NCBI GenBank assembly: GCA_964531675.1
Contig: CAZHFW010000045.1
Coordinates: forward strand, 1-26,518
DNA: 26,518 bases
Direction of reading: 5' to 3'
Origin: CAZHFW01 sp964531675
GTDB taxonomy: Bacteria; Planctomycetota; Phycisphaerae; Phycisphaerales; UBA1924
Below are positions 1 to 6,971 of this stretch, one piece after another. The notes below the pieces were generated by a model. It saw only the letters and a list, made by a program, of their open reading frames with translations, was not told where the DNA came from and ran no database searches. Each line of letters opens with the position of its first letter. The stretch's first letter is position 1. Both the position numbers and the translations under genes were made by a program.

Positions 1-1199
1 TGGCATACTCCGGCGGACTCGACACTTCCTGCATCGTCCCCTGGCTCAAGGAGAACATCCCGGGCGCCGAAGTCGTCTGCGTCGTTGGCGACGTGGGGCA
101 GGGTTCCGACGAACTGGCCGGCGTCGAGAAGAAGGCCCTGGCCTCGGGCGCCAAGGAGTGCCACGTCGTTGACCTGAAGAAGACCTTCGTCGACGACTTC
201 GTCATGCCCACGATCATCACGGGCGGCCTCTACGAGGGACGCTACCTCCTGGGCACCGCGATGGCGCGTCCGATCCTGGCCAAGGGTCAGGTGGACGTGG
301 CCCGCAAGACCGGTTGCGTCGCGCTCGCCCACGGCTGCACGGGCAAGGGCAACGACCAGGTCCGCTTCGAGTCCGCCTACGCGGCGCTGGCCCCCGACAT
401 GGAGATCATCGCTCCGTGGCGCATGGACCAGTGGAAGCTCTCCGGGCGTCTGGCGATGCTCGACTACCTCAAGGCCCGAAACATCCCCACCACCGCTTCG
501 GCGACCAAGATCTACTCCCGCGACCGCAACCTCTGGCACATCTCCCACGAGGGCGGCGCGATCGAGGATCCGTGGAATGCGCCGCCCGAGGACGCGTGGA
601 TGCTGACCGTCGACCCGGCCAAGGCTCCCGACAAGCCCGAGCTCGTCTCGGTGAGCTACGCCAAGGGCCGTCCGATCGCGCTCAACGGGCAGAAGCTCGA
701 GGCCTGGCAGATCATCGAGAAGCTCAACCACATCGCGGGCGCTCACGGCGTGGGCCGCGTTGATCTGGTGGAGAACCGCCGCGTCGGCATGAAGTCCCGC
801 GGCCTCTACGAGACGCCGGGCGGCACGGTCATCGTCGAAGGCCTCCGCGCCATCGAAGAGCTGGTCCTGGACCGCGAGACCCGCCATTACCGCGAGCACC
901 TCGGGCTCCAGTTCGCCGAGATGGTCTACGACGGCCGCTGGTTTACCCCCCTCCGCGAGGCCCTGTGGGCCTCGGGCGAGAAGATCGCCGAGAAGCTCGA
1001 TGGCGAGATCGTGGTCCGCCTGTTCAAGGGCTCCGCGACCGCTGTCCAGCGCAAGAGCCCCCACAGCCTCTACGCCGAGAAGATGGTCAGCTTCGAGGGC
1101 GAGGAGATCTACAGCCAGAAGGACGCCGGCGGCTTCATCAAGCTGCTGAGCCTCCCCGAGCGCATCCGGGCCCTCAAGGCCATGGGTCAGGCCCACTGA
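1..1199 (+). CDS. argG: Argininosuccinate synthase (5' end cut off)
   Basis: Joins citrulline and aspartate with ATP to make argininosuccinate, the penultimate step of arginine synthesis, in the cytosol. The frame is open from base 3, and the first readable residues AYSGGLDTS are the N-terminal PP-loop ATP-binding motif of this family. Only about ten N-terminal residues are therefore missing beyond the window edge. Further family blocks follow: a GCTGKGNDQVRFE block, the YSRDRNLWHIS block near residue 180, and RGLYETPGGT near residue 265. The readable 398 codons match the usual length of about 400. The internal GTG at 93 is not the start, because conserved sequence lies upstream of it. A strong terminator follows 28 bases after the stop, so the gene ends its transcription unit. 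The family call is very secure. Confidence 0.97.
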   Translation, partial: AYSGGLDTSCIVPWLKENIPGAEVVCVVGDVGQGSDELAGVEKKALASGAKECHVVDLKKTFVDDFVMPTIITGGLYEGRYLLGTAMARPILAKGQVDVARKTGCVALAHGCTGKGNDQVRFESAYAALAPDMEIIAPWRMDQWKLSGRLAMLDYLKARNIPTTASATKIYSRDRNLWHISHEGGAIEDPWNAPPEDAWMLTVDPAKAPDKPELVSVSYAKGRPIALNGQKLEAWQIIEKLNHIAGAHGVGRVDLVENRRVGMKSRGLYETPGGTVIVEGLRAIEELVLDRETRHYREHLGLQFAEMVYDGRWFTPLREALWASGEKIAEKLDGEIVVRLFKGSATAVQRKSPHSLYAEKMVSFEGEEIYSQKDAGGFIKLLSLPERIRALKAMGQAH

Positions 1200-1227
1200 A
1201 GTCCCGGCCACGATCCGATCCCTGTTG

Positions 1228-1263
1228 CAAGGGGGGCCTTCCCGGCTCCCCTTGTTTGTTTTT
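1228..1263 (+). terminator. Rho-independent terminator of argG
   Basis: An 11-bp stem (1228-1238 with 1244-1254, one G-U pair) closes a 5-base loop and is followed directly by a T-rich run (TTTGTTTTT). It lies 28 bases after the argG stop codon. Confidence 0.9.
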
Positions 1264-1365
1264 GGGCTCCGAAAGCAAAAACTCTGCAAACATGAGCTAG
1301 TTGTTTGCAACCTTTCCGCCGCGTCGTCATACTTCGTTCTTACCTGACTTCGTGGAGGGTTTTTC

Positions 1366-2031
1366 ATGATTCGTGCAATCATCGGCGGGTTCATCGGTGG
1401 CGCCATTGGCGCCGCAATCTGGGCGGGCATCGCGCTCGCGTTCGAAGTCGAACTGGGAATCCTGGCCTGGGCCATTGGCGGTCTGGTCGGCTTCGGCGTC
1501 GCAGTGGGTGCCAAAGACACCGCCTCGATGTCGACCGGCGTGCTGGCGGCCATCCTGGCGATCGGCTCGATCGCCTTCGGGAAGTTCGCCGCCGTCAGCA
1601 TCGTCGTCGACCGGTACGTTCAGAAGGAGTTCAGCCAGGAAGCCTTGGAGCAGAAGCTCGCGGCGAACTTCGATGACGACAGCGCCAAGATGTACATGGC
1701 CGACTCGCTGCTGCAAGACGCTGGATCGAAGGGCGTCGTCTACAAGTGGCCCGAAGGGATGAACCGGGAGACCGCGGAGAAGCCCGAGGACTATCCCAAG
1801 GAGCTCTGGAAGGACGTCGAGAAGCGCTGGACAGGGCTGGATGCGCCGGCCCGGGAGAAGTACAAGGACGACGCCAAGCACGCGATGGTTGACCAGATGA
1901 TGGGCGCCATGGGCGAGCTCAAGGCGGCCGCCAAATCCGAAGGATTCAAGGCCTCCTTCAGCTTCTTCGACGCGATCTGGGCGTTCCTCGCGATCGGAAC
2001 GGCGTACCGGATCGGCTGCCAGGACGACTAA
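1366..2031 (+). CDS. Uncharacterised membrane protein with glycine-rich N-terminus
   Basis: I do not recognise the family. The 221-residue product begins with a glycine-rich hydrophobic stretch (GGFIGGAIGAAI, residues 7-18) resembling a glycine zipper. About three hydrophobic segments lie in the first 80 residues (roughly 3-26, 30-48 and 54-78). A charged soluble region of about 120 residues follows, rich in Lys, Glu and Asp, and a weaker hydrophobic patch sits near the end (IWAFLAIGTAYRIG). The predicted arrangement is an N-terminal membrane anchor with a soluble domain. The ATG at 1366 is supported by a GGAGG about 8 bases upstream. The gene is isolated: argG's terminator lies before it and a convergent gene after it. 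It is real by its codon pattern and ribosome binding site; its role is unknown. Confidence 0.75.
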   Translation: MIRAIIGGFIGGAIGAAIWAGIALAFEVELGILAWAIGGLVGFGVAVGAKDTASMSTGVLAAILAIGSIAFGKFAAVSIVVDRYVQKEFSQEALEQKLAANFDDDSAKMYMADSLLQDAGSKGVVYKWPEGMNRETAEKPEDYPKELWKDVEKRWTGLDAPAREKYKDDAKHAMVDQMMGAMGELKAAAKSEGFKASFSFFDAIWAFLAIGTAYRIGCQDD

Positions 2032-2037
2032 GCACCC

Positions 2038-2056
2038 GATGCCCGCACGCGGGATC
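2038..2056. terminator. Possible hairpin between convergent genes
   Basis: A short GC-rich hairpin (GAT-CCCG paired with CGGG-ATC, one bulged G, 4-base loop) lies in the 34-base gap between two convergent stop codons. It has no T run on either side, so a terminator role is only suggested by position. Confidence 0.3.
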
Positions 2057-2065
2057 CTCGTCGCC

Positions 2066-3319
2066 TCAAGTCGCTGGAGCCGCGTGCCACCAGACCAGGA
2101 GCGATGCCGCAACGCCAAGCTTGATCGCAAACACCAGAGCAATGCGCCAGGACAGGGCCCGCGTCCCGAGAGACGCGACCACGATGCACTTGAAGATGTT
2201 GTTGGCCATCGCGGCGATGATGATCGAGCGCCATCCGATGTCCGGCGTCGTCCGCCCGGCGTCGACGAGCTTGGCGGTGGAGAGCGTGATCGCGTCCATG
2301 TCCGTCAGGCCCGAGACCGCCGCGACCGCATAAGCGCCCTTGTCGCCGAACTGGGCTTTGGCGGCCGCATTGGCGAACAGAACGATCGCGAAGATGATGG
2401 CAAAGACCACCGCCGACTTCAGCTCGGTCGGGTTGGCGTGGGCCATCCCGTCGCCATTGGCGTGGGTGGCCCGAAGCCACATGATCGCGGCCAGGATCAG
2501 CGACAGACCGAACATGATCGCCAGAGGCCATACCGCCACTTCCACAAAGGAAGGTGCCGCGACCGCGACTTCGATCATCAGCCTCGGGTACACCATCGCG
2601 CCGGCGATGGTGATGACGAACGCGGCCGCATCGGGCGAGGTCCCGTTCTTGGTCCGCCTGGAATAGCTCACCGTGGTCGCGGTGCTCGAGATCAATCCAC
2701 CCAGCACACCTCCGAGGATCATGCCTCGACGCTGGCCCAGCAGCTTGTAGGCGATGTAGCCCGCCAGGCTCATGCCCACGACGAGTACGACCATGAGCCA
2801 GATGGAGTAGGGATTGACGACGCCGTACGGCCCGAACGTGCGATTGGGAAGGATCGGCAGGATGATGAACGTGACGGCGCCGAAGACCAGCACGGCGCGA
2901 ACGTCCTTCTCACCGACGCGATGCGAGACCTCGTGGAGCCAGGGCCTGGCCTCGAGGAGGCCCGCCAGCCCGATGCCGATGGCGATCGCGATGATGGGCG
3001 AGCCCTGGGCCGCACAGACGCCCATGATGAACGTCACCATCGCCGCCAGTTCGGCGACGATGCCGAGCTCGCGGGCCTGTCCGCGGTTGATGGAGATGTT
3101 CGCGACAACCAGCAGGGCGGTCACCGCGAGCATCACCAGACCGACGATCCAGGGTCCGAGGGACTGGCTCAGGATGCCCGCCGCGGCGCCGAGGCCGCAG
3201 AGCATCGCAAAGGTGCGCATGCCGCCCAGAGGCGTCTGACGACGCTCCATCTGCAGCCCCATGAGCAGGCCGAGCGCGAGCGACAAACCGAGAGCCTGAA
3301 AGGCAGGTTGGACTTCCAT
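2066..3319 (-). CDS. MgtC/SapB-family membrane protein with DUF4010 domain
   Basis: A 417-residue inner-membrane protein. The N-terminal part, roughly residues 8-140, has the MgtC/SapB pattern: a first helix with LGLLMGLQMERR, then GGMRTFAMLCGLGAAAG, with hydrophobic helices following. The remainder (about 180-410) is a second set of hydrophobic helices of the DUF4010 type, including the GGVLGGLISSTATTVSYSRR block. About eleven membrane segments can be counted. MgtC proteins are linked to magnesium-limitation responses and virulence in other bacteria; the biochemical role of the DUF4010 fusion is not established. The ATG at 3319 has an AAGG about ten bases upstream. It is divergent from the mutase gene and convergent with the small membrane protein. 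The family call is confident; substrate and function are not. Confidence 0.85.
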   Translation of the reverse strand: MEVQPAFQALGLSLALGLLMGLQMERRQTPLGGMRTFAMLCGLGAAAGILSQSLGPWIVGLVMLAVTALLVVANISINRGQARELGIVAELAAMVTFIMGVCAAQGSPIIAIAIGIGLAGLLEARPWLHEVSHRVGEKDVRAVLVFGAVTFIILPILPNRTFGPYGVVNPYSIWLMVVLVVGMSLAGYIAYKLLGQRRGMILGGVLGGLISSTATTVSYSRRTKNGTSPDAAAFVITIAGAMVYPRLMIEVAVAAPSFVEVAVWPLAIMFGLSLILAAIMWLRATHANGDGMAHANPTELKSAVVFAIIFAIVLFANAAAKAQFGDKGAYAVAAVSGLTDMDAITLSTAKLVDAGRTTPDIGWRSIIIAAMANNIFKCIVVASLGTRALSWRIALVFAIKLGVAASLLVWWHAAPAT

Positions 3320-3437
3320 GAACGGTTTACCTTAGCACAATCTGAACAATTGCGGTACCGTCCATCGGTTGATCCCGGTCAGGAACCACACAAAGTCGTG
3401 GGTTTGAGGGGCTGAAGGCCGTAGAATACCCCCGCAA

Positions 3438-3453
3438 GGCCCCTTTCCGGGCC
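3438..3453 (+). promoter_or_regulatory. GC-rich hairpin in the mutase leader
   Basis: GGCCC (3438-3442) pairs with GGGCC (3449-3453) around a 6-base loop, about 20 bases before the preferred mutase start codon. It could affect leader structure; no function is shown. No cobalamin riboswitch core was seen in this leader. Confidence 0.3.
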
Positions 3454-3463
3454 GGAACATGCT

Positions 3464-3468
3464 GGGGA
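3464..3468 (+). promoter_or_regulatory. Ribosome binding site that decides the mutase start
   Basis: GGGGA lies 5 bases before the ATG at 3474. The in-frame ATG at 3459 has no comparable site in front of it, so translation probably begins at 3474. Confidence 0.55.
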
Positions 3469-3473
3469 ATGCC

Positions 3474-5312
3474 ATGTCCACCACGAACCGTCCTGAGGCC
3501 GTGAAGCCCTCGATTTCGATGCCCCCGATCGACCCCCACGCGGTCACGATCAGCGGGCTGGTCCTGCCGGAGTCCTACGGCCCGGATGCGGCCTGCCCGG
3601 GCGGCGTGCCGGTCTCCCTTCAGCAGCAGCCCAAGGAAGTGCCCGCGCCGGGTCAGTACCCATACACCCGAGGCCTGTTCCCCGCGGGGTACCGCACCCG
3701 CCTCTGGACCATGCGCCAGTTTGCGGGCTTCGGCTCGGCGGACGACACCAACAAGCGCTTCAAGTACCTGCTCGAAGCTGCCAAGACCTCGACCAAGGCC
3801 AACACGGGCCTCTCCACCGCCTTCGACCTCCCCACCCTCATGGGGCGCGACTCGGACGATGTCCTGTCCACAGGCGAGGTCGGCAAGTGCGGCGTCGCGA
3901 TCGACACGATCGAGGACATGCACCGCCTCTACGCCGACATCCCGGTCGGCTCGGTCACGGTCTCCCAGACCATCAACGCGCCCGCTGCGGTCATCTGGGC
4001 GATGTACCTGGCGATGGCCAAGCAGCGCAACATCTCCTGGGACACGCTCGGCGGCACCCTTCAGAACGACATCCTGAAGGAGTTCCACGCCCAGAACGAG
4101 TTCATCTATCCGCCCGAGCCCTCCGTCAAGCTCGTCGTCGACACCATCGAGTTCCAGAGCCGCTTTGTTCCCAAGTGGAACAGCGTCTCGATCTCGGGCT
4201 ACCACATCCGCGAAGCAGGCTCCAACGGGCCCCAGGAACTCGCCTTCACGCTCCGCGACGGCATGGAGTACGTCGAGGCGTGCCTCGAGCGCGGGCTCGA
4301 CATCGACTCCTTCGCGCCGCGCCTGTCCTTCTTCTTCAACTCGCACAACGAGTTCTTCGAAGAGATCTGCAAGCTCCGCGCCGCCCGCAGGATCTGGGCC
4401 CAGATGATGCGCCATCGCTACGGCGCCAAGTCCGACCGCTCGTGGTTCATGAAGACCCACGTGCAGACCGCTGGCTGCTCGCTCACCGAACAGCAGCCCC
4501 TGAACAACATCGTGCGCGTCGCCTATCAGGCGATGGCGGCGGTGCTCGGCGGCTGCCAGAGCCTCCACACCGACTCGATGGACGAGACCCTCGGCCTCCC
4601 CACCGAGCAGGCGGTGACGGTCGCGCTCCGCACGCAGCAGATCCTGGCCCACGAGACGGGCGTCACCCGCGTGACCGATCCGCTCGGCGGCGCCTGGTTC
4701 GTCGAGTCGCTCACCGACACCATGGAGCTCGAGGCCCTCAAGCTCATCGGCGAGATCGACCGCATGGGCGACTACTCGGACTGGAAGGCCCCGACGCAGA
4801 CCCGCGGCGCGACGCCCGCGAATCTGGAAGGCATCCGGAGCGAGACGACCGCCGGCCGCAAGACCTTCGGTCGTTCCGTGATCAACGGCATCAACCGCGG
4901 GTACTTCCGCCGCGCGATCGCCGAGGCGAGCTATCGCTTCAGCGAGGAGTGCGAGGCCAAGGACCGCATCATCGTCGGTCTGAACGAGTACACGGACAAG
5001 GACGAGAAGCGGCCGATCGACATCCTGACGATCCCCGACAGCGTGGAGACCGAGCAGGTCGATCGCCTCAAGAAGTTCAAGGCGCGCCGCGACGCAACCA
5101 AGGTCAAGCAGGCCCTGGACAACATCCGCGACGTGTGCCAGGGCAAGAAGCCGCGCCACGACCTGGGCTTCGGAACCAAGAGCGACGGCCTGCACGCAAC
5201 CAACGTGATGCCCGCACTGATCGATGGCGCACTGGCCAACTGCACCCTCGGCGAGATGGTGCAAGCGATGGCGGACATCTACGGCCGGTACACCAGCGGC
5301 CCGGAGTGGTGA
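3474..5312 (+). CDS. Acyl-CoA mutase large subunit, isobutyryl-CoA mutase-like
   Basis: A coenzyme B12-dependent acyl-CoA mutase catalytic subunit. Family blocks are plain: WTMRQFAGFG, STAFDLPTLMGRDSD, GTLQNDILKEF, SISGYHIREAG, APRLSFFF, QSLHTDSMDETLGLPT. Numbered from the alternative ATG at 3459, residue 88 is Phe where methylmalonyl-CoA mutase has Tyr89, and residue 212 is Gln where it has Arg207. The conserved Tyr-His pair (243/244) is kept at 248/249. Phe plus Gln is the published signature of isobutyryl-CoA mutase, so butyryl/isobutyryl-CoA interconversion is more likely than methylmalonyl-CoA isomerisation. The protein ends at about 612 residues (YGRYTSGPEW) without the DxHxxG cobalamin-binding domain, so a separate small subunit is needed; none is in the window. 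The start at 3474 is chosen for its GGGGA site. Automatic annotation will probably say methylmalonyl-CoA mutase. Confidence 0.9.
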   Translation: MSTTNRPEAVKPSISMPPIDPHAVTISGLVLPESYGPDAACPGGVPVSLQQQPKEVPAPGQYPYTRGLFPAGYRTRLWTMRQFAGFGSADDTNKRFKYLLEAAKTSTKANTGLSTAFDLPTLMGRDSDDVLSTGEVGKCGVAIDTIEDMHRLYADIPVGSVTVSQTINAPAAVIWAMYLAMAKQRNISWDTLGGTLQNDILKEFHAQNEFIYPPEPSVKLVVDTIEFQSRFVPKWNSVSISGYHIREAGSNGPQELAFTLRDGMEYVEACLERGLDIDSFAPRLSFFFNSHNEFFEEICKLRAARRIWAQMMRHRYGAKSDRSWFMKTHVQTAGCSLTEQQPLNNIVRVAYQAMAAVLGGCQSLHTDSMDETLGLPTEQAVTVALRTQQILAHETGVTRVTDPLGGAWFVESLTDTMELEALKLIGEIDRMGDYSDWKAPTQTRGATPANLEGIRSETTAGRKTFGRSVINGINRGYFRRAIAEASYRFSEECEAKDRIIVGLNEYTDKDEKRPIDILTIPDSVETEQVDRLKKFKARRDATKVKQALDNIRDVCQGKKPRHDLGFGTKSDGLHATNVMPALIDGALANCTLGEMVQAMADIYGRYTSGPEW

Positions 5313-5335
5313 TTCGCCGAGCGGGAAGATGGCGA

Positions 5336-5358
5336 CGAGCCCGAAGCGCAAGCGAGGG
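5336..5358 (-). repeat. 23-bp repeat copy 1 (inverted)
   Basis: Exact inverted copy of the consensus, 24 bases after the mutase stop. Its flanks extend the symmetry: GAGCCC at one end pairs with GGGCTC at the other, so this copy alone can form a hairpin. Confidence 0.85.
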
Positions 5359-5455
5359 CTCCTCTCCGTCCCGCCCGAAGTCCGGGGGTGAAACGGACGC
5401 GCCAAGGAATGCGAGAGGCATCGAGCCTTGTCGACGCCCTTGATCGTTGGGCGAT

Positions 5456-5478
5456 CCCTCGCTCGCGCTTCGGGCTCG
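5456..5478 (+). repeat. 23-bp repeat copy 2, left arm of doublet A
   Basis: Plus-orientation copy with one T-to-C change (GCTCGCG for GCTTGCG). Pairs with copy 3 across a 31-base spacer. Confidence 0.85.
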
Positions 5479-5509
5479 TATCCCCGCACCCCACCGAACT
5501 CGCCCGAAA

Positions 5510-5532
5510 CGAGCCCGAAGCGCAAGCGAGGG
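5510..5532 (-). repeat. 23-bp repeat copy 3, right arm of doublet A
   Basis: Exact inverted copy; with copy 2 it forms a long imperfect palindrome able to fold into one stem-loop of about 23 bp. Confidence 0.85.
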
Positions 5533-5657
5533 TCACTCCCAACGCCCGATCGCCCGAGTGACCTCCGCATCCTTCTCTCGATCACACAACTTGCGTTCAA
5601 CTTGGATCCATGTGAAGATGGAAGTGATTGCAATGGCGTGTTGGGATCGGTGAAGAT

Positions 5658-5680
5658 CCCTCGCTTGCGCTTCGGGTTCG
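5658..5680 (+). repeat. 23-bp repeat copy 4, in the RAYT leader
   Basis: Plus-orientation copy with one change (GGTTCG for GGCTCG). It ends 14 bases before the RAYT start codon, so it lies in the gene's own leader, where binding could give autoregulation (inference). Confidence 0.85.
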
Positions 5681-5694
5681 CACAGGGATCACGC

Positions 5695-6174
5695 ATGCCG
5701 CTCCCGCTTGCGTACTTCCTGACATGGACGTGCCATGGCACTTGGCTGCATGGCGATGCCCGGGGTTCGGTTGACGCGACACACAACGCCCGATTCACCC
5801 CATTCCTCGCACCCGACTCCAAGCGCATGACTCGCGAGCGGGAGAAGCTCGACGCGCCCGCATCTCACCTGACCCGCCACGAGCAACGCATCGTGCACGA
5901 CACGATCGTGGCACACTGCCAGTTTCGTGGGTGGAAGCTCCTGGCGATTAACGTCCGGAGCAATCATGTCCATGTCGTCGTGGTGTGCCCGGCCGATGTG
6001 CTCCCGGAGCGGGCCATGGAGCAGTTCAAGGCGTGGTCCACCCGCAAGCTCCGAGAGGCGGGGCTCCGTCCCCCGGAAAAACGCGTATGGACCGAACATG
6101 GCTCGACGCGGTGGATCAACTCCGAAGCCTCACTCGCGGCGGCGATCACGTATGTGATCGAAGGCCAGGATTGA
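5695..6174 (+). CDS. RAYT-type Y1 (IS200-like) transposase
   Basis: A 159-residue single-domain HUH endonuclease of the REP-associated tyrosine transposase type. It cuts and joins single-stranded DNA at repeat hairpins through a covalent phosphotyrosine. The N-terminus FLTWTCHGTWLHGDARG is the usual opening of this group. The HUH metal-binding motif is in SNHVHVVV (about residues 90-97), and the likely catalytic tyrosine is in AAITYVIEGQD at the very C-terminus. No accessory TnpB gene is present, as expected for domesticated RAYTs. The ATG at 5695 is preceded by AGGGA at 5684-5688 with a 6-base gap. The frame stays open upstream to 5428, but that part only translates the repeats and is not protein. 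Identical-type repeats flank it on both sides. The family call is confident; whether it is active is unknown. Confidence 0.88.
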   Translation: MPLPLAYFLTWTCHGTWLHGDARGSVDATHNARFTPFLAPDSKRMTREREKLDAPASHLTRHEQRIVHDTIVAHCQFRGWKLLAINVRSNHVHVVVVCPADVLPERAMEQFKAWSTRKLREAGLRPPEKRVWTEHGSTRWINSEASLAAAITYVIEGQD

Positions 6175-6273
6175 GAGGGAGTGTGAATGTGGGGAAGGCA
6201 ACCTTGTGAGCGCGAACTCGCTCCGCGCGTGTGCTTCGCGTGAGACAACCCTTGCACGCTTGGTCAGGTCTGT

Positions 6274-6296
6274 CCCTCGCTTGCGCTTCGGGCTCG
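6274..6296 (+). repeat. 23-bp repeat copy 5, left arm of doublet B
   Basis: Exact plus-orientation copy of the consensus, 99 bases after the RAYT stop codon. Pairs with copy 6 across 29 bases. Confidence 0.85.
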
Positions 6297-6325
6297 TTTC
6301 GGGCGCGTTCGTGACGGAGCGATGA

Positions 6326-6348
6326 CGAGCCCGAAGCGCGAGCGAGGG
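6326..6348 (-). repeat. 23-bp repeat copy 6, right arm of doublet B
   Basis: Inverted copy with one change (GCGCGAGCG for GCGCAAGCG), forming the second REPIN-like doublet with copy 5. Confidence 0.85.
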
Positions 6349-6446
6349 ATCACCCAACGACCGATCGCGACGACGAAGCTCGAGACCCTTCGCACTCGAT
6401 AATCCAACCGCCTCATCCCGGGATTTCGGGCTTGACCGAGAAAAGT

Positions 6447-6469
6447 CCCTCGCTTGCGCTTCGGGCTCG
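6447..6469 (+). repeat. 23-bp repeat copy 7
   Basis: Exact plus-orientation single copy, 37 bases beyond the stop codon of the minus-strand gene at 6507-6794. Confidence 0.85.
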
Positions 6470-6506
6470 TGTCGGAAGCCCCCACGAGCGCATCGGGCTG
6501 GCCCGC

Positions 6507-6794
6507 TCAGGGCATCTTGTAGAACCCGCCGCCGGCGTCTTTGATCTTGCCCTGCTTGGCAAGCGCTTGCCAGACTTCGCGCGGGAACTGGTTGGGCGGG
6601 ACGATCGCGATATCCCCCGCCTGCTTGCCGGCGGTCATCGGACGCGACGCGCCGAGCTTGGATTCCTGATCGAGCTTGGTGAGCTTGAGCCGCTTCTTGA
6701 ACGCGTGGAACGCCTGCTTGAGCTGATCCTCGGTCACTCCCGAAGCAGCGTCGGACGGGTTGGTGTTCGGGGCGGTGGGGTTCTGCTCGCTCAT
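6507..6794 (-). CDS. Uncharacterised 95-residue protein
   Basis: A small soluble protein with no signal peptide or membrane segment. The first 20 residues are low-complexity (Asn, Thr, Pro, Ala, Ser). A basic helix follows (QAFHAFKKRLKLTKLDQES, about residues 26-44), then a compact C-terminal part with IVPPNQFPREVWQALAKQGKI and the ending GGGFYKMP. The C-terminal part resembles a small helical DNA- or RNA-binding fold, but no family is recognised. The ATG at 6794 has an AAAGGA about 7 bases upstream on the minus strand. It is divergent from the membrane zinc-ribbon gene, with 177 bases between them that must hold both promoters. Codon use and the ribosome binding site support a real gene. Confidence 0.7.
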   Translation of the reverse strand: MSEQNPTAPNTNPSDAASGVTEDQLKQAFHAFKKRLKLTKLDQESKLGASRPMTAGKQAGDIAIVPPNQFPREVWQALAKQGKIKDAGGGFYKMP

Positions 6795-6971
6795 GCGGGG
6801 ATCCTTTGTTCGGGTCGAAGAATCGACGTTCGGAGAGCTTATCGCCCTTCCCGAAACCGACCCTGCGGTCCCTATGGGGGGTTCTCGGACAGCGGCCCTC
6901 CGCTCCGTCGGATTGCCTGTGTCGCCCAACCGGCACGGCCGATCTCTCGGTGCAAGGCTTAGGGAGGGTCT

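Larger units (their letters stand above)
5336..6469. mobile_element. RAYT transposase locus with seven 23-bp palindrome-family repeats
   Basis: Seven copies of one 23-bp repeat lie only around the single Y1 transposase gene (5695-6174): four upstream and three downstream. Consensus begins CCCTCGCTTG and ends TTCGGGCTCG. Four are in plus orientation (5456, 5658, 6274, 6447) and three inverted (5336, 5510, 6326). Copies 2/3 and 5/6 form inverted doublets with spacers of 31 and 29 bases. This is the layout of a REP/RAYT (REPtron) locus with REPIN-like pairs. The gene-free stretches 5313-5694 and 6175-6506 hold these repeats and nothing else I can support. Confidence 0.75.

Noticed and set aside
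3320..3473. Cobalamin riboswitch before the B12-dependent mutase
   Set aside because: No B12-box-like core or long structured leader was seen, and the gap to the divergent gene is only about 150 bases.
3327..5828. A very long minus-strand open frame (833 codons)
   Set aside because: It is antisense to the mutase, has composition typical of the complement of GC-rich coding DNA, and its N-terminal part translates the intergenic repeats.
5336..6469. Repeat cluster as a CRISPR array
   Set aside because: Copies alternate in orientation, spacings run from about 30 to almost 600 bases, and no cas gene is present.
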